From: Paludibacterium purpuratum
Lineage (GTDB): Bacteria; Pseudomonadota; Gammaproteobacteria; Burkholderiales; Chromobacteriaceae
Assembly (NCBI RefSeq): GCF_004363805.1
Contig: NZ_SNZP01000003.1
Span: forward strand, 124,001-188,000
Reading direction: 5' to 3'
DNA length: 64,000 bases
Shown here: positions 50,584 to 59,357 of the stretch, one piece after another
How the letters are laid out: every line of letters starts with the position of its first letter
Numbering within the stretch: the first letter of the stretch is position 1
Position numbers and translations under genes: made by a program
Notes under the pieces: generated by a model
What the model saw: only the letters and a program-made list of their open reading frames with translations
The model's database searches: none
Told to the model about the DNA's origin: nothing

Positions 50584-51141
50584 TCAATGCGGCCAGTCGC
50601 CATCGTCTTGGCAGTTTTCAACAAAAACCTGATTGTTTTGCGCATCGTTGGGGATATAGACCTGGTTGACCGGCGAGGTAGGGTAATTCAGATCGTCGCT
50701 GCATTTCGCGCTTTGCCCCGGGCCGACCACGATCAGTGCGCCCGCCTTGATGGTGCAGTGGCTGACCTTGTTCAGCGCACTCCAGGCCGGACAGATTTCG
50801 TTTTCCTGCCGATAAGCGTCGCGCGGGCCTTGCGGCGCGCTGAACGACCACCAACCGCCCAGGGCCGTATAGGGCTTGCTTGCGTCCCAGACGCGATACA
50901 CCGTCACCATGTTGCCGCCGGTTTCCGCCAACTTAAAGACCTTGCCGGTACACAATTTTCCTTGCTGCGGTGCGCCGATGGCCTTGGCGAGTAGGGTCGG
51001 ATCCTGGACTTCCTCCAACCCGGCCGGCGGCGCTTGCACATCGCCGGTACACATTGTTGCGTTTTGATCGGCAGCCATGGACGGCGTGCCGATGCCGCCG
51101 ATCATAACGGCCAGCACGGCGACGGTAATGAGTCTGAGCAC
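50584..51141 (-). CDS. Hypothetical secreted cysteine-containing protein
   Basis: A 185-aa protein with signal peptide (LITVAVLAVMIGGIGTPSMA, cleavage about residue 23) and six mature Cys (TMCTG, KLCTGK, EICPA, SHCTIK, AKCSDD, ENCQDD), likely three disulfides. GTG start with AGGGAG upstream. No family recognised; a small exported protein with YRVWDASKPYTALGGWW core. Convergent with the GNAT gene. Confidence 0.7.
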   Translation of the reverse strand: MLRLITVAVLAVMIGGIGTPSMAADQNATMCTGDVQAPPAGLEEVQDPTLLAKAIGAPQQGKLCTGKVFKLAETGGNMVTVYRVWDASKPYTALGGWWSFSAPQGPRDAYRQENEICPAWSALNKVSHCTIKAGALIVVGPGQSAKCSDDLNYPTSPVNQVYIPNDAQNNQVFVENCQDDGDWPH

Positions 51142-51309
51142 GGTGACACTCCCTAGTTTGCTCCGGTCGGATCTGACCGGAGCCTCTAGGTAGTCTAAGT
51201 GCGACAGACGGAGATACCAACCGCACTATCGGATAGCCCGTCCAAACGCGACACACGCGATGGACGGAACCAGGGGACGAGTGGCTGGCCGGTAAACTGA
51301 CTCAATAGG
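51142..51309. other. Intergenic gap upstream of the secreted protein
   Basis: This 168-bp gap holds CTCCGGTCAGATCCGACCGGAG-like inverted repeat near 51161-51183 on the plus strand (CTCCGGTCGGATCTGACCGGAG). It may be an operator or a terminator of the AT-rich gene that ends at 51310. Confidence 0.4.
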
Positions 51310-52722
51310 TTATACGCTGGATTTGGCGACAGCGCGCCGCCCGGCTATGGGGGGGTATTGAAAGGCTTCTATGCCTAAATAAAGCGATTTCAATACCTGC
51401 GTTCTTGGTCCTGAGGATATGAAATAATTTTTTTCGAAGAAAATTTGGCAATCCTTTATTTGTTCGGCCAATTCCTTCTTTATGCCACTTGCTGGATATT
51501 TGGCAATGTCGATATCCATCATGTATTTGTAAAGTTCATTTAATTTCTCGAATTTTTTCATTTTTGTGCTGAACTTTGGCGCGTTAATTGGTAAGTTAAG
51601 AATATAGGGTTTCTTTTCAAGTAACTCTGCCGTTGTTCTCAAAGCATCAAATAACATGCGCATATTGCCGGCTTGGCTTTGTGGCCATTCGCTTAATGGG
51701 GGGAGTTGGTGGGTGCCAAGATTGTCTTGATTGGAATTCATGAATGACTCAAGGCTTGCCGTTACTCTTTTGAATTTTTTCTCTATGGTGGCACTTGCCG
51801 CAATGCTGGCTTCGTTGATCTTATGAATTATTTCTTCGCTTGATTTTTCGCCGAGGCATTTGTTTTTCATGAGGTTTAGTTCGCGAAGCGCATTATCTTT
51901 TACCTTGACTAGCATGTTTTTAAGGAAATGCCCGCTGGAGTATGAAAGCATTGCCCCAAGCCGGAATGATATATTGTTGCCGTTGTATAAAAAATTATTG
52001 GTGAGCGTGTCTTGCGTTTTTTCTATAAATGTAACTATTTTGGCAATTTCGACTTTTAATTTTATTTCCTCAAGGTCGCGAAGAAATAGTGCTTGGTTCG
52101 ATTGATTGGCGAAGCTTTTGCATAGATCATCCATCTCTTTTATTTTGGCAAATTGATCGTTGCTGTCGTTTTTTATGACGATAGCGTCCGCTATGTTTTT
52201 GAAGGCATCCATATACCCTTGATATTTGACGACGCCTTTGAATAGGTCTACCGTTTTTTCTTTGTTATCATTTAATTTATTTTCAATGGCTTCGGCAAAG
52301 GTCTGTTGGTGAAATTTTGCCAGAATACCCTGCTTTTTTACGATGTACTTCCCGTCTTCTAGATAAATGTCATAACGATCGGATTTGTTTGCCGATGGGA
52401 TGATGGTGACATTGTCGTTGTCTTTAAGGACGGATATTATTTTTTTGCATTCTTCATTGTTTATTTCTAGTGCTTTGTTTTTTCCGTCCCAGGCGCATTC
52501 GATGTATAGCATATTAATGCCGGAACGATGGGAGCGGCTTTTGTTCCGAGGCTGTTCGATTTCTGGTGACGGTGGGCAAGAAGCGTCACTTACTTTTCGA
52601 GGGGATGAGGTCGCTCTCTTCCATGGGGCGAATGAATCTCTTGCTTCTTTCCCGAAGTCGGGTACGAAGTAGGCGATCTCACTTGTTTTCTGTATTGCAT
52701 CTTCGATAAATTTGTTTCTCAT
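51310..52722 (-). CDS. AT-rich 470-aa protein of unknown function, probably horizontally acquired
   Basis: A Lys/Asn/Ile-rich, mostly helical protein. GC is roughly 35-40 percent by eye against about 60 percent around it, with AT-ending codons, so foreign origin is likely. Start ATG 52722 (MRNKFIEDAIQKTSEIAYF) is chosen because upstream codons are implausible. An N-terminal Ser/Pro-rich stretch (RATSSPRKVSDASCPPSPE) precedes a folded body with LYIECAWDGKNKALEI and long helices (EEIKLKVEIAKIVTFIEK; ENKLNDNKEKTVDLF). No signal peptide or membrane span. This composition, with a disordered Ser-rich N-terminus, resembles type III or IV secreted effectors, but no domain is recognised. Confidence 0.6.
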   Translation of the reverse strand: MRNKFIEDAIQKTSEIAYFVPDFGKEARDSFAPWKRATSSPRKVSDASCPPSPEIEQPRNKSRSHRSGINMLYIECAWDGKNKALEINNEECKKIISVLKDNDNVTIIPSANKSDRYDIYLEDGKYIVKKQGILAKFHQQTFAEAIENKLNDNKEKTVDLFKGVVKYQGYMDAFKNIADAIVIKNDSNDQFAKIKEMDDLCKSFANQSNQALFLRDLEEIKLKVEIAKIVTFIEKTQDTLTNNFLYNGNNISFRLGAMLSYSSGHFLKNMLVKVKDNALRELNLMKNKCLGEKSSEEIIHKINEASIAASATIEKKFKRVTASLESFMNSNQDNLGTHQLPPLSEWPQSQAGNMRMLFDALRTTAELLEKKPYILNLPINAPKFSTKMKKFEKLNELYKYMMDIDIAKYPASGIKKELAEQIKDCQIFFEKNYFISSGPRTQVLKSLYLGIEAFQYPPIAGRRAVAKSSV

Positions 52723-53103
52723 AATATTTTTTCGCTTCTTTATGATGTGAGATATTGGGCACGACGGATGTCGCACGAGTAAAAAGCGCACTGCACACGC
52801 AACACAATCCGTTTTACTGGACATGAATGCCCTGGATTGATGGAGTCGAATACTCTATGGGCGTAAAAACAGAGGCAATAAGTGCTGTCCGAAATGCTTT
52901 TCCACAGGGCATTGTTGCGGGGTTAGGCTTTTGTCATGACGGGGTGGTCTGGCCGGCATCGATGCCGGCTGCTCTGCGGCGTTTCCCGGCGTTTATCCGC
53001 CATTCGCCGACACGCGCCGGCCGTTCGCCGAATGACGCGCGCCAGTCGTACAAGGATTGGTTAATGTGTCGCCATATCGTGTCGATTCCTTGAAAGGGCC
53101 GTT
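52723..53103. other. Control region of the AT-rich gene and of the LiaF-like operon
   Basis: No credible gene in this 381-bp divergent gap. GC rises from AT-rich at 52723-52760 to normal. Near 53005-53040 a CATTCGCC...GCCGAATG pair with GC-rich core (GCGCCGGC) is visible. Nothing else identified. Confidence 0.4.
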
Positions 53104-53490
53104 ATGGACTACCATCGCTTTAAATCTCCGATCGAACATCGGCATGGCCGGATCGCGCATGGCTTGCTGGGCTTGGCCTTGATCGGCATCGGCGTGCTCT
53201 ATGCGCTGGGCCGCCCGGATAGGTTCGGAGCGCATTCGGTCTGGGATGTTTTCCCCGCCTTGATTGCGCTGTCCGCGGCGATGCGCCTGGCCACGGCGCG
53301 GCGTGTGGCCCAGGTGGTCAAAGGTGTGCTTCGGTTCGGTGTCGCCGCATGGCTGTATGTCTGTATCGAGCATATCTGGGGGCTGACGTTTGCTTCCGGC
53401 TGGCCGTTTTTGATGATTCTCTTCGGCGCCAGCGTGTTGCTGCGGGGCCTGACGAACCGTTCGTTTGTGTGCAAGGGGGCAGTGCAATGA
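53104..53490 (+). CDS. Small LiaI/LiaF-type membrane protein
   Basis: A 128-aa membrane protein with about four short helices (ALIGIGVLYALG, ALIALSAAMRLA, FGVAAWLYVCIEHIW, FLMILFGASVLL) in the LiaF-TM/DUF5668 style (helix pair ending with a DVFPALIA-type WP/FP motif). It overlaps the next gene's start (ATGA), so it is translationally coupled. Probably a membrane partner of the LiaF-like protein and sensor kinase. Confidence 0.75.
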   Translation: MDYHRFKSPIEHRHGRIAHGLLGLALIGIGVLYALGRPDRFGAHSVWDVFPALIALSAAMRLATARRVAQVVKGVLRFGVAAWLYVCIEHIWGLTFASGWPFLMILFGASVLLRGLTNRSFVCKGAVQ

Positions 53491-54209
53491 AGTGTCATTT
53501 CAACGATGGGCGTCGTCGACAGCAGCGCCGTATCGTCTTTGGGCTGTTCTTCATCGTGGCCGGCGTCCTGGCCTTGCTCGGCAATCTCCACCTGATCGAG
53601 ATCGGCGACATCGGCCACTATTGGCCGACCGTTTTCTGCGTTTTCGGTGCCTTGCACGTGGTCCAGGCTCGGCGGCTGTCAGGCGCGGCTTTCGGTATCG
53701 CCCTCATTGTTCTCGGCGCCGGTTTGACCTTGCAGAATCTGGGTATCGTCCACCATGTCATGCCGCTGATCTTGCCGGTGTTCCTGATTCTGGCCGGACT
53801 GTCCGTGGTCGCCCGCGCGTTCCGTCCACATGGCTTGACTGTTGGCGGCTCGGAACCGGCTGTCTCGCAGATCGGGCAGCAGGACGGCGTCGTGCACATG
53901 AACGTCACGATGAGCGGTGCGCCGTTGCGCTGCGATTCGCAGGATTTCAAAGGCGGCGAGCTGCGGGCCATCATGGGGGGGATCGAACTCGATTTGCGTC
54001 AGGCCTCGATGGCGTCGCAGGCCGTGCTGCGTATTTCCGCCGTTTGCAGCGGCATTCAAATCCGCATTCCGCAGGATTGGTCGTTACAAGTGCGTATCGC
54101 ACCAGTGCTCGGTGGGATCGAAGATAAGACGATACCGCCCGCCGTCGCGTCCAAGACGTTGATTCTGGAGGGCGAGATGATCATGGGCGGGATTCAGGTG
54201 CAGAACTGA
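53487..54209 (+). CDS. LiaF-like cell-envelope protein (DUF5668/DUF2154)
   Basis: A 240-aa protein. Residues about 15-125 have four hydrophobic helices with the LiaF-TM motif (GLFFIVAGVLALLGNL; GHYWPTVFCVFG). Residues about 150-240 form a beta-rich C-terminal domain: ELRAIMGGIELDLRQA, SGIQIRIPQDWSL, LGGIEDKT and EMIMGGIQVQN, the GG-repeat pattern of LiaF-C (cell-wall-active-antibiotic response proteins). In firmicutes LiaF inhibits a sensor kinase; here a LytS-type kinase follows 2 nt later, suggesting a comparable three-part envelope-stress module. Confidence 0.85.
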   Translation: MKCHFNDGRRRQQRRIVFGLFFIVAGVLALLGNLHLIEIGDIGHYWPTVFCVFGALHVVQARRLSGAAFGIALIVLGAGLTLQNLGIVHHVMPLILPVFLILAGLSVVARAFRPHGLTVGGSEPAVSQIGQQDGVVHMNVTMSGAPLRCDSQDFKGGELRAIMGGIELDLRQASMASQAVLRISAVCSGIQIRIPQDWSLQVRIAPVLGGIEDKTIPPAVASKTLILEGEMIMGGIQVQN

Positions 54210-54211
54210 GC

Positions 54212-55297
54212 ATGCTTCGGCTATCGATCATGCATCCCTTCCTCAGCGACAACCGCAAGCTATTCCGTTACATGCTGGCATGGTTGACCGCCAGCTTGCC
54301 GGCCGCCGCCGCGCTTCATTGGAGCGGTCGCGCCGGCTGGCCGCAGGGCTTGTTGTTCGCGTTACCGCTGTGTCTGGTGTTGGGTTTCTCGGTCTTGTCG
54401 GCCTACTATGTCTGCCGCGCCTTACCCTATGCACAACGGCGGCTGGCGCGCGTCGTCGGACTTTTCGGCGCCGCGTCGCTGGTTTCGGCGGGCGCGTGGC
54501 TGTTGTTGGCGTTGGCGTGGAACGGCATATGGCCGTTGCTGGATGCCGGTCAGCCGCTAGTGAGGCTGGACGACGACGCGCAAGGCGTTCTCTTCATCGC
54601 CGCTGCCTGCCTGTATCTGCTGTCGCTGCTGGCTCACGATGTCTTGATCGCTTTCGACAATGCGCGCGATGCGACCGAGCGCGCCGCAGCCATGCGCGCC
54701 TTGGCGCGCGAGGCCGAGCTGCAGATGCTGCGGTCCCAGGTCGATCCCCATTTCCTGTTCAACAGCCTCAATTCGATCTGCGCATTGATCGATCTCGCGC
54801 CCGCCGACGCGCGCGCCATGACCATCGACCTGGCCGAGTTTTTTCGGCGCACCTTGGCTTTGTCGGCGCGCACCGAGATCACGCTCGCCGAGGAGGTGGC
54901 GCTGTGCGAGCATTATCTGGCTATCGAAAAGCGCCGTTTCGGCGCCAAGTTGGCGGTCGAGCTGCAGATCGAGGCCGAGGCGCGCCCCTGCTTGCTGCCG
55001 CCCATGTGTCTGCAACCGCTGATCGAGAACGCACTCAAGCATGGCATCCGCCACTTGGACGCGGGCGGTATGGTCAGCGTGCGCGCGGCCGTGCGCGATG
55101 GCTGGTTGCACCTGACGGTGGCCAACCCTATCGATGAGCTCGCGGTGTCCGCCGGGCCGGGCGGCGTGGGGCTCAAAAATCTGCGCGAGCGCCTTGGCGT
55201 GTTCTACGACACCCGGGCGCGCATTCGCTGGTGGCGCGAAGCGGCAAGCTTTCACATCGAATTGACCCTGCCAGGCCTGGAGAGCCGCGAACCATGA
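54212..55297 (+). CDS. LytS-type sensor histidine kinase
   Basis: A 361-aa kinase with four hydrophobic helices (residues about 18-145), a short linker and a His_kinase (LytS/YehU) core: QMLRSQVDPHFLFNSLNSI (phospho-His), PLIENALKHGIRH (N box) and GGVGLKNLRERLGVFY (G box). There is no receiver or HPt. Start 54212 follows the LiaF-like stop by 2 nt. The stop overlaps the LytTR regulator's start. Confidence 0.93.
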   Translation: MLRLSIMHPFLSDNRKLFRYMLAWLTASLPAAAALHWSGRAGWPQGLLFALPLCLVLGFSVLSAYYVCRALPYAQRRLARVVGLFGAASLVSAGAWLLLALAWNGIWPLLDAGQPLVRLDDDAQGVLFIAAACLYLLSLLAHDVLIAFDNARDATERAAAMRALAREAELQMLRSQVDPHFLFNSLNSICALIDLAPADARAMTIDLAEFFRRTLALSARTEITLAEEVALCEHYLAIEKRRFGAKLAVELQIEAEARPCLLPPMCLQPLIENALKHGIRHLDAGGMVSVRAAVRDGWLHLTVANPIDELAVSAGPGGVGLKNLRERLGVFYDTRARIRWWREAASFHIELTLPGLESREP

Positions 55298-56025
55298 GCC
55301 ATACGCTGCGCGCCCTGATCGTCGACGACGAATCGCTGGCACGACACCTGATCCGCGAGTACCTGCAACGCCATACCGACATCGATCTCGTCGGCGAGTG
55401 CGATAGCGGCCTGCAAGCCGTGCGCGACATTGACACGCTCGAACCCGATCTGATCTTTCTCGATATTCAGATGCCCAAACTCACCGGCCTTGAAGTGTTG
55501 GCGTTGACCGGCCGGCGCAGCGGCGTGATTTTCACTACCGCCTATGATGCCTATGCGTTGCAAGCTTTCGATCTACATGCCGTCGATTATCTGCTCAAGC
55601 CGTTTTCGCAAGAGCGATTCGACGCAGCGCTGGCCCGTGCCCGGGCCATGCTCGGGCGGTCGCAACCGGCGCTCGATGCCCTGATCGCCGCCTCGGCGCC
55701 TTGGCTTGAGCGCGTGCTGATCCGCGACCGGGAGCAGGTGCATGTGATTTTGGTGTCGAGCATCGACTACATCGAGGCCCAGGACGACTATATCGCCATC
55801 CATGCCGAGGGGAAGTGTTACCTGAAGACGCAAAGCCTGGCCGATATCGAAGCGCGCCTCGACCCGAAAGGCTTCGTTCGCGTGCATCGTTCCTATCTGA
55901 TCAATCTGGCGCGGCTGCAGACGATCGAGCGTCACGGCAAGGACGGGCATGCCGCCCGGCTGGCGGGCGGCCACAAGGTGCCGATCAGCCGCACCGGCTA
56001 CGAGCGGCTGCGCACCATCATCTAA
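55294..56025 (+). CDS. LytTR-family response regulator
   Basis: A 243-aa regulator. Receiver residues about 5-120 (ALIVDDESLARHL; DLIFLDIQMPKLTGLEV; Lys in DYLLKPFSQERF) and a LytTR DNA-binding domain about 145-243 (IDYIEAQDDYIAIHAEG, FVRVHRSYLINLARL). Start 55294 by ATGA overlap with the kinase. Final gene of the LiaF-like-LytS-LytTR operon. Confidence 0.95.
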   Translation: MSHTLRALIVDDESLARHLIREYLQRHTDIDLVGECDSGLQAVRDIDTLEPDLIFLDIQMPKLTGLEVLALTGRRSGVIFTTAYDAYALQAFDLHAVDYLLKPFSQERFDAALARARAMLGRSQPALDALIAASAPWLERVLIRDREQVHVILVSSIDYIEAQDDYIAIHAEGKCYLKTQSLADIEARLDPKGFVRVHRSYLINLARLQTIERHGKDGHAARLAGGHKVPISRTGYERLRTII

Positions 56026-56040
56026 ACACGGCCGGTTGGT

Positions 56041-57666
56041 CTACCGCCGATATAGATCCACCGACAGCGGCCGTTGCGCGATGTCGTAGGCGACCACATA
56101 GAGCTGGCGTACCGGCGGATTGCCGCCAGCCGCCGCGGCGAGATCCAAGCGGCCACGCTCGATCGCGACGATCGGCAGCTTGCGCGTCAAAGCCAGCGGA
56201 AACTCCCGCAAATGATCCACCGACGTCCAATTGCCGAAGCGGCTTTGATCCGCGCGTAGATAGCGGATCAGACCTTGCCGCACTTCCAGCAGGTCGCGTC
56301 CGGTGGCGTCCGCCGGATAGACAATGCGTGCCGGCACCTGCTCGGCCCAGTCGGCGGATGCCGGCAGCCGATCGCGGTAAACCCGTAGAAACTGCAGGTC
56401 GGTGCCCGCCGCCGATGGCAACGCCACTCGCCCCCATTGGGCGACCGAGTGGATGCGCGGCGTCAGCGCGCGTGCCGCAGGCTCGCCCCATAACCGGGAG
56501 CGCTCCAGTGTTCCGGGCAGGCGGCCCATGGTCTTGAATGCCATCAGCACCAGGCCCGTACCGTCCAGATCCGCCTTGGCGTCGGCGGCGTAATAGGCGA
56601 AGCCGCCGTCGGCCGGGCGGTAGAGCCGATCGAACTGCAGCTGGGTCAGCAGCAACTGCCGGCGGATCTTGTCCTGTACCGCGGGGGTGAGATGGGGCCA
56701 CAGGTAGCGCGTCAAGATTTTCGCGCCCTGAGACTGGTTCAGCCCCCAAGCATGCTGCTCATCCGCCTCGTCGGGCATCGGACCTGACATCGACTGCAGG
56801 ATGCTGTTGGCCAAGGCATCGCCATGACGCAGCGGAAAGTCCGGTCGCAGGTTATTGCCTTGCTCGTCCAGCATCAGTTTGATGATGTGAAATGTCGAAT
56901 TGATATCCGGGTTTTGCCGCCAATGTGCCGGGCTGCCGATTCGGGCGCCCCAATAGCCCGTCGCCGGATCCTGGGTGCTATTCAGCCAACGCAGTAGCGT
57001 GCTTTTCCACGCCTCGGAGAAACGATAGAGTCCCGCGTCTTCCAGCTCCTGGACACAGGCCAGCTCCGAGACGCCCGGACCATAAGGGCCGGGGCCTGGC
57101 AAGCGGGCGCTCGTTTCGTTCAAGTACAGCAGCGAGTCGAGATAGGGCACCAGTGTGGCCGGCGTGTCGATTCGACCCAGGAAGGTCAGCGGATATTTCA
57201 ACTTGAGCGGGCGGCCGGTTGTGGCGGCAAGCTGTCGCAGCGCTTCGACCACGTTGCAGGTCGGCGCGATGTAACTGAACAACGGGTAGTGCCGATCCAT
57301 GAAGGCCCCGGTGGCCGGGTCTTGTTGAGCGAGCAGGAAAGCCATCTGCTGCTCGGCGCTGGCATGGGGCGGCATTTGCGGCAGCGCGACGGGCGGCTGC
57401 ATTTCGTCGCGTATCCGACGCAGCGTGCTAAATGCCCGCAGGTATTGGCCATCGTTCAGGTATTGCTGGCTCGCCAGCATCTTGAATTCGAATTCGCCCA
57501 CGTAATAACCCTGGGCTTTCAATTGAGCGTTGCGCTGGAACAGCGCCGGCACGCTGCGGATGGTCGAGACGGCTTGATAAGCGATCAGGGACAGGGCGAG
57601 GACGGCACTGAGAATGACAAGCCAAACGATACGCGCCACCCGCGACGGCGAGGATAAGCGTTTCAT
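56041..57666 (-). CDS. Membrane-anchored periplasmic protein with alpha/alpha-toroid repeats, unknown function
   Basis: A 541-aa protein. An N-terminal anchor (IVWLVILSAVLALSLIAYQAV, about 14-34) precedes a large periplasmic domain. Repeated motifs of the QDPATGAFMDRHY, QDPATGYWGAR, PADGGFAYY type (about 115-125, 225-235, 350-360), with helices between, resemble the QW-type repeats of terpene-cyclase/prenyltransferase-like toroids. Catalytic DCTAE or metal motifs are not evident. Convergent with the LytTR gene; the next gene on the same strand (57721-59241) ends 54 nt upstream of its start. Function unknown. Confidence 0.7.
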   Translation of the reverse strand: MKRLSSPSRVARIVWLVILSAVLALSLIAYQAVSTIRSVPALFQRNAQLKAQGYYVGEFEFKMLASQQYLNDGQYLRAFSTLRRIRDEMQPPVALPQMPPHASAEQQMAFLLAQQDPATGAFMDRHYPLFSYIAPTCNVVEALRQLAATTGRPLKLKYPLTFLGRIDTPATLVPYLDSLLYLNETSARLPGPGPYGPGVSELACVQELEDAGLYRFSEAWKSTLLRWLNSTQDPATGYWGARIGSPAHWRQNPDINSTFHIIKLMLDEQGNNLRPDFPLRHGDALANSILQSMSGPMPDEADEQHAWGLNQSQGAKILTRYLWPHLTPAVQDKIRRQLLLTQLQFDRLYRPADGGFAYYAADAKADLDGTGLVLMAFKTMGRLPGTLERSRLWGEPAARALTPRIHSVAQWGRVALPSAAGTDLQFLRVYRDRLPASADWAEQVPARIVYPADATGRDLLEVRQGLIRYLRADQSRFGNWTSVDHLREFPLALTRKLPIVAIERGRLDLAAAAGGNPPVRQLYVVAYDIAQRPLSVDLYRR

Positions 57667-57720
57667 GACGACACCGTTATGCCATATGAATAGGTGGCTA
57701 TTCTAGCATCAGCAAAACCG

Positions 57721-59241
57721 CTATACCGTGTTCTCGGTCGTTTGTTGAGCGGCATCAAGGGTGGATGGCGATAGCGGCAGCTGAATCAACGCATGCGCGA
57801 GGCGCATGTGCTTGGCGTGCTGCGCCTCGCGCTCGGCTGCGGTCTTCGTCGCGTCTTCGTGCGCATCGTCGATGACCAAAGGCCGCAGATCCACTGCTCG
57901 TGCGTTTTGCTTGGGCGTGGTGGTGTCGCTGACCTTTTGTCCGCGGATATATTGTTGCTGGAGCGTGCTCTGACTCGCCGATTGTTGCACCAGCGCCTGT
58001 GCCAGTTGGGCATTGTGGTAGGCGAATTCGGTGCGGCTTTGCACGCTGTCGTCGATCTGATTGTAAATGTAGGTTTGCGTCTTGAAATTCAGCCCTTCAC
58101 CCGGCACCGCCGTGTGGAAGCTAGCGCTCAGATGCGCTTGCTGTGTTTGGATGACATGGCGCTCCGCCATGTTTTTGTCGTCGATTTCGGTATGCTGCGA
58201 CAACTGATAGGAGAACGTCTTCCACTCGTCCGAGCGTTTGTCGTTCGGTTGCGTGGGCGTAGCGTCGACACTCGCGCTGAAATCAGCGAGGCCGGTCAAC
58301 ATGGCGTGATCCTGCTCATTGAGCGAGGGCAGCACGCCCGATCCCGCCGGTTTCTGGTCGTTGCGATTGAGCTGCGAGAAGCCATCCTTCAATAGCTTCA
58401 CCAAGCCATCGTCGGCCTGGCCGCGCGCGGCGGCCTGGTCGAATTGCTTCAGGGTGCTGTCGATCGAAGCGGCTTGCTGCGCCTGGTCGCCCCACTGTTG
58501 CGCATGACGGGTGTCGACCTTCAACGCGACTTTGCCGTCCGGCCCGTCGACACTCAGGCTGCGCGACTCGTTGTCGCTGTGGAAAACGAATTGCGTGGCG
58601 GGCGCATTCTCCGGCTTGATCTCCGTTTGGAAATCCACCGAACTCAGTTGCTGGCTGTCGTATTGCAGCAGGCCGCTCAGGTCGAGCTTGGACGACCCAG
58701 CGGTCAGCCCATCCACCGCCTGCTGCAAACCCTCGGCCAGACCGGCAATCGCCGCGCGCTCCTTGTCCGAAAGCTCGGCATGGGTGGTGATCCCGACGGC
58801 CAGGCTATCTTTCTGGCTGTTCAAGGTCAGCGTCACGTCGGCGCCGCCGGTGGTTTTTATCTGCAAGGTGCTGCGAATGTCCGGCAGTTGACTGCCGGAC
58901 AACCCCTTGGTCGACGTCAGGCTGACCATTTGAGAAAAATCGCTGGCATCGGTGCCGAAGCGCTGCAGCAGATTGGCCGCCAAGCCCTTTAAACGTCCGC
59001 GCGACGATGTCGCCTGAATATTTTCGGCCATCAAACCGGACACCGCGTCGCGGTTATCGCTTTGCCAGATGGTTTTTGCTGGCGTATAGGTGGCCGCCGC
59101 CGGATCCGGGGTGGCGCCGAGCGTGACGATGGTCGATGGCGTGACGGCGGTCGTTGTGTCCGGCGTGCTATCGGTTGTGGGGCTGGCCTCTGGCCAGAAG
59201 GCATAGGGGCTGGTCAAGCTGAGCGAAGGTATTGTTGTCAT
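57721..59241 (-). CDS. Uncharacterised 506-aa Gln/Ser/Thr-rich protein
   Basis: No family recognised. Features: disordered Thr/Pro-rich N-terminus (residues 15-55), predicted helical pieces (LKGLAANLLQRFG; ERAAIAGLAEGLQQAVDGL), beta-like alternating segments (VDFQTEIKPENAPATQFVF, SRSLSVDGPDGKVALKV) and a Gln-rich C-terminus (QQSASQSTLQQQYIRGQK) with acidic helices and AEREAQHAKHMRL. No signal peptide or transmembrane helix. Starts at ATG 59241 (a TTG 6 nt upstream is possible) without a clear ribosome site. The style resembles the two proteins at 4163-6437 but I see no clear homology. Confidence 0.6.
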   Translation of the reverse strand: MTTIPSLSLTSPYAFWPEASPTTDSTPDTTTAVTPSTIVTLGATPDPAAATYTPAKTIWQSDNRDAVSGLMAENIQATSSRGRLKGLAANLLQRFGTDASDFSQMVSLTSTKGLSGSQLPDIRSTLQIKTTGGADVTLTLNSQKDSLAVGITTHAELSDKERAAIAGLAEGLQQAVDGLTAGSSKLDLSGLLQYDSQQLSSVDFQTEIKPENAPATQFVFHSDNESRSLSVDGPDGKVALKVDTRHAQQWGDQAQQAASIDSTLKQFDQAAARGQADDGLVKLLKDGFSQLNRNDQKPAGSGVLPSLNEQDHAMLTGLADFSASVDATPTQPNDKRSDEWKTFSYQLSQHTEIDDKNMAERHVIQTQQAHLSASFHTAVPGEGLNFKTQTYIYNQIDDSVQSRTEFAYHNAQLAQALVQQSASQSTLQQQYIRGQKVSDTTTPKQNARAVDLRPLVIDDAHEDATKTAAEREAQHAKHMRLAHALIQLPLSPSTLDAAQQTTENTV

Positions 59242-59357
59242 AACCAATGACTATTTTTGATGTCATTGAGATCTTATCGGCCGGCAAACCCGTTTCTTTA
59301 GGGTGATCGGTGCCTTTTCGGCCGGGGAGCCTCGCTCCCCGCCTCCGGCTGAAGGCC

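Noticed and set aside
52827-53093. Plus-strand gene upstream of the LiaF-like operon
   Set aside because: No ribosome site, no homology, and composition typical of intergenic DNA.
57721-59241. Flagellar hook-length control protein (FliK-like)
   Set aside because: Gln/Thr-rich composition is similar, but the conserved FliK C-terminal domain motif is not seen and no flagellar genes flank it.
59324-59340. Terminator after the 85-aa gene
   Set aside because: A perfect hairpin exists (GGGGAGC-CTC-GCTCCCC) but no T-run on either strand; recorded only as a hairpin.
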